DNA of 9,325 nt. Source: Rubripirellula sp. GTDB taxonomy: Bacteria > Planctomycetota > Planctomycetia > Pirellulales > Pirellulaceae. The notes below the pieces were generated by a model that ran no database searches, had not been told where the DNA came from, and saw only the letters and a list, made by a program, of their open reading frames with translations. The position numbers and the translations under genes were made by a program. Positions 7,501 through 9,325 of the stretch are shown here, one piece after another (position 1 is the stretch's first letter; every line of letters begins with the position of its first letter). The stretch is from the NCBI GenBank assembly GCA_029287555.1, contig JARFQX010000415.1, forward strand, positions 1-9,325, given 5' to 3'.

Positions 7501-8477
7501 CGCACGCCTCGCGATTTATTGCGATGAGCCAAAAACCGGAATAACGCCTGCTCGTAGTCTTCATCAATGGTGATTTGATGATAGTCGATTGACGATTCCA
7601 GCACGATGGATTTCAGTTCACTCAAGTACTGGCTCACAGCGGCTTGATAACGATCGGCAATCTCACTGGGGTCCGCAAACACCGTCGCTTCACCCTCCAG
7701 AGCCACGAAGCGTGTCGGGCGGCGAAACTCAAATTGTGTCTCCTGGGAGTCCAGCAGATGGAACACGGAAACATCGTGCTTCCGGAACCGCAAGTGATCG
7801 AATGCCCCACGCAGTTCGGATAGATCAACGAACAGGTCCGAGAGGATCACCACCAGGGCGCGCTGCGACGTGGTCTCAGCGAATTCGTGCAAGCCCTCGA
7901 TCAACCGCGTGTCACCGGCGGCCTCGGCGTGTTCGATTTCATCATTGACCCCGCGCAGATGCGACGGGGTGCGCCGGGGAGGAATCGTGCGGACAATTCT
8001 CTCGGCAATGCAAGTCAGGCCGACCGCGTCGCCCTGTTGAATCGCCAGGTACGCCAGGGAGCCCGCAAGTCGCTTGGCGTATTCAAGCTTGCTTGGTCCC
8101 GACGAACCAAATCCCATCGAGCCGCTGGTGTCCAGCACCAGGCAAAGGCGTAGATTGGTATCGGCCTCGAACTCCTTGACGTAGTATCGATCGGTTCTGC
8201 CAAACGCCCGCCAGTCGAGTCGCCTCAGGTCATCGCCGGGAACGTAGCGGCGATACTCGGCGAACTCGACGCTGGCCCCCCGATGGGGACTGGCATGCAT
8301 CCCCGAGACACTGCCGACCATCGGTCGCCGTGCAAAAATTGGCAGAGCCGCCAACCGCGAAAGGGCGTGCGGATCCAAGAAACGCCGATTACCTCGATCG
8401 CCCAGCAACTGCTCTCTTTTACCTCTGCGTGTCAGGGAAAATGTCAGCCGACAGTATAGATCGACCAGGACGCTCAC
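7497..8477 (-). CDS. DUF58 domain protein with VWA-like MIDAS
   Basis: This 326-residue soluble protein is the first recognised gene of the Bat-type cluster. The DUF58 signature is complete: LDPHALSRLAAL (34-45), the HxSPHRGASVEFAEYR segment (61-76) and YVPGDDLRRLDWRAFGRTDR (78-97). A VWA-like part follows with MIDAS DTSGS (116-120), a likely Thr190 and Asp214 in ILSDLF. The length is normal for the family. The start is GTG 8477. No ATG lies between it and the conserved core, and a small upstream frame ends in TGA within this GTG (GTGA), which matches the stop/start overlaps of the next two genes. In known clusters DUF58 proteins are partners of a MoxR AAA+ ATPase, but none is encoded beside it here. 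The first ~28 residues are not conserved-looking, so a slightly later start is possible. Confidence 0.9.
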   Translation of the reverse strand: MSVLVDLYCRLTFSLTRRGKREQLLGDRGNRRFLDPHALSRLAALPIFARRPMVGSVSGMHASPHRGASVEFAEYRRYVPGDDLRRLDWRAFGRTDRYYVKEFEADTNLRLCLVLDTSGSMGFGSSGPSKLEYAKRLAGSLAYLAIQQGDAVGLTCIAERIVRTIPPRRTPSHLRGVNDEIEHAEAAGDTRLIEGLHEFAETTSQRALVVILSDLFVDLSELRGAFDHLRFRKHDVSVFHLLDSQETQFEFRRPTRFVALEGEATVFADPSEIADRYQAAVSQYLSELKSIVLESSIDYHQITIDEDYEQALFRFLAHRNKSRGVR

Positions 8478-8542
8478 CTCAGCCGGCTTTCCCCGTCGAC
8501 AGAGAACTTTTGGTCGAACGGTTCTTTGGCAAACGGCTGCAT
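8474..8542 (-). CDS. Possible 22-residue leader peptide coupled to DUF58
   Basis: On the minus strand an ATG at 8542 opens a frame of 22 codons, MQPFAKEPFDQKFSVDGESR plus two residues. Its TGA (8476-8474) overlaps the GTG start of DUF58 (8477-8475). A GGAG lies 4 nt upstream of the ATG. The frame is closed by an in-frame stop at 8596-8594, so it is not the tail of a MoxR gene. The overlap mimics the two other junctions in this operon and could couple translation. The frame is very short and may be chance; the peptide shows no known family. Confidence 0.25.
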   Translation of the reverse strand: MQPFAKEPFDQKFSVDGESRLR

Positions 8543-8676
8543 GACACTCCGAAGTGCTCGCCCGTTCAGCCTTGTCGGCCCGTTAAAATCTGGTCATGAT
8601 CAGCAATAGACGTTGAAACAAGGACAACTTCTTTTCTTTCCCCTGACCGATCGCTGACCCCACCAGGAGGGGCACC
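8478..8676. other. Divergent intergenic region
   Basis: This roughly 200-bp gap separates DUF58 (minus strand) from the small 68-residue gene (plus strand) and should hold promoters for both. I see no convincing -35/-10 pair on either strand. It contains the possible leader frame at 8542-8474 and, near its right end, the ribosome-binding site at 8665-8670. CTGACC occurs twice, 11 bp apart (8643-8648 and 8654-8659). No RNA gene or terminator is evident. Confidence 0.4.
8658..8676 (+). promoter_or_regulatory. Strong Shine-Dalgarno site in a small hairpin
   Basis: AGGAGG (8665-8670) lies 6 nt before the ATG at 8677. This is the only textbook ribosome-binding site seen in the window and it decides that start. 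CCCC (8658-8661) and GGGG (8669-8672) could pair around a 7-nt loop, hiding half of the site. Such a short stem would be weak, so regulation by it is only a possibility. Confidence 0.6.
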
Positions 8677-8883
8677 ATGAAAAGGAATGTATTGACTTCC
8701 GAGCCTGAGATCGAAGCCACCTCGGTTCCGGAGAACCAAGTGCTGCGCGGGGATTCGCTCGCGTCGGGGTCGCAACCCAAGGTGCCCTCGGTTGATTCGA
8801 TCATCGAACAGGTTCGCCGAGACGCGTCCCGGGGTGCGGTGAAATATCTGCTGCGGAGCGATGTCGGTCACGACGGTGAGTAG
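8677..8883 (+). CDS. Small 68-residue protein of unknown function
   Basis: I do not recognise this protein. It has 68 residues, no membrane segment, no signal peptide and no cysteine. The first half (1-38) is polar, acidic and rich in Ser, Glu and Pro, and is probably disordered. The second half (about 38-62) could form a helix, SVDSIIEQVRRDASRGAVKY, and the chain ends in DVGHDGE. Support for a real gene comes from the strong Shine-Dalgarno site 6 nt upstream and from its position in a gap otherwise free of genes, convergent with hisA and 13 bp from its stop. Frames on the opposite strand over this stretch show no family character. It may be a lineage-specific small protein. Confidence 0.6.
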   Translation: MKRNVLTSEPEIEATSVPENQVLRGDSLASGSQPKVPSVDSIIEQVRRDASRGAVKYLLRSDVGHDGE

Positions 8884-8896
8884 TCGATGCGCCGCA

Positions 8897-9325
8897 TCAG
8901 CTTGATCGCGGTCGTCGGTTCCAATCCAGCAAGTCGTCGTAGCGAACTCCGCTGCCGCCGAAGAGATCGAGCGCGCTGCCCACGGTGACATCCACTTTTC
9001 CACGGCTTGCGGTGCAGACTCGTTCCACGTCGTCGATTGTGGCCACGCCGCCCGCGTAAGTCATTGGGAGGCTTGCCGTCTTGCCCATCTGTTCGACCAA
9101 AGACACGTCGATCCCTTGGCAAAGGCCTTCGACATCGGCCGCGTGAATCAGAAACTCGTTGGCGTAGCGGGCGAGCCGTTCTAGATTGTCCCGGTTAATC
9201 GCGATTTCGGTTAGCGTTTGCCAGCGATTCATGGCCACTCGCCAACCTATCACCTCATTCGACGTGACTCTGCGACAACTCAGATCGAGCACCACGTGTT
9301 CCTTCCCGACCCGACGGACGAGTTG
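8897..9325 (-). CDS. hisA: HisA isomerase, eukaryote-like, 5' end outside window
   Basis: This is the C-terminal 142 residues of 1-(5-phosphoribosyl)-5-[(5-phosphoribosylamino)methylideneamino]imidazole-4-carboxamide isomerase, the fourth step of histidine synthesis, a cytosolic TIM-barrel enzyme. The frame is open to the window edge and the homologous segment continues there, so the gene is cut and GTG 9295 is not its start. Visible elements, numbered in the fragment: VGKEHVVLDLSCRR (6-19, with the Asp expected to be catalytic), EFLIHAADVEGLCQGID (57-73), MTYAGGVATIDDVERV (88-103) and the phosphate-binding VDVTVGSALDLFGG (111-124), then DWNRR. These strings are close to what I recall of yeast His6 and plant HISN3 rather than the usual bacterial HisA, which has a DGTL-type loop. 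No other his gene is in the window. Confidence 0.88.
   Translation of the reverse strand, partial: QLVRRVGKEHVVLDLSCRRVTSNEVIGWRVAMNRWQTLTEIAINRDNLERLARYANEFLIHAADVEGLCQGIDVSLVEQMGKTASLPMTYAGGVATIDDVERVCTASRGKVDVTVGSALDLFGGSGVRYDDLLDWNRRPRSS

Noticed and set aside
6908..7567. 219-residue minus-strand frame overlapping the BatA-type gene
   Set aside because: It is a shifted frame over the BatA N-terminus and the end of DUF58, both of which show conserved domains in their own frames.
8566..9003. 145-residue minus-strand frame across the small gene and the end of hisA
   Set aside because: It is out of frame with the clear HisA sequence and has no family character.
9295..9295. GTG at 9295 as the start of hisA
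   Set aside because: The frame stays open to the window edge, and the residues before it (VGKEH) fit the HisA family, so the true start lies outside.

Overview
The window looks like a piece of a planctomycete chromosome, most likely a Rhodopirellula/Pirellulaceae-type organism. This is inferred from the gene content: a DUF58 / BatA-N-VWA / VWA-GATase-like gene set, a YdjY-like secreted protein, an FHA-GAF-cyclase protein, a eukaryote-like HisA and few Shine-Dalgarno sites. No marker gene in the window proves it. All functional calls come from reading motifs; no database search was run.

Layout from left to right. Positions 1-231 are non-coding and hold two clusters of 8-bp tandem repeats in opposite orientation. 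A secreted YdjY-like protein (232-1167, +) converges with an adenylate/guanylate cyclase-family signalling protein (3057-1195, -). A second octamer array lies just upstream of the cyclase start. It has the same unit, and the same orientation relative to its gene, as the array upstream of the YdjY-like gene. The two arrays therefore frame the convergent pair as an inverted repeat about 3 kb apart.

Next, on the minus strand, come three tightly packed genes transcribed right to left: DUF58 (8477-7497), a BatA-N/VWA membrane protein (7500-5455) and a VWA/GATase-like membrane protein (5458-3227). Both junctions are 4-base ATGA stop/start overlaps. All three proteins carry a DxSxS metal-ion-dependent adhesion site (MIDAS), so this is a Bat-type cell-envelope module. 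The MoxR AAA+ ATPase that usually heads such clusters is not in the window. A 22-codon open frame ends inside the GTG start of DUF58, as if translationally coupled. The cyclase lies downstream on the same strand after a 169-bp gap and may or may not be co-transcribed.

To the right is a divergent gap of about 200 bp, then a small unrecognised protein gene (8677-8883, +) with the only strong Shine-Dalgarno sequence seen here. It converges with the 3' part of a hisA gene (8897 to the window end, -) whose product resembles the eukaryotic (yeast His6/plant) form more than the usual bacterial form.

No tRNA, rRNA, insertion sequence, integrase or true CRISPR array is visible. The points most worth a second look are the paired octamer arrays, the altered substrate-pocket residues of the cyclase, the three-MIDAS operon without MoxR, and the eukaryote-like HisA.
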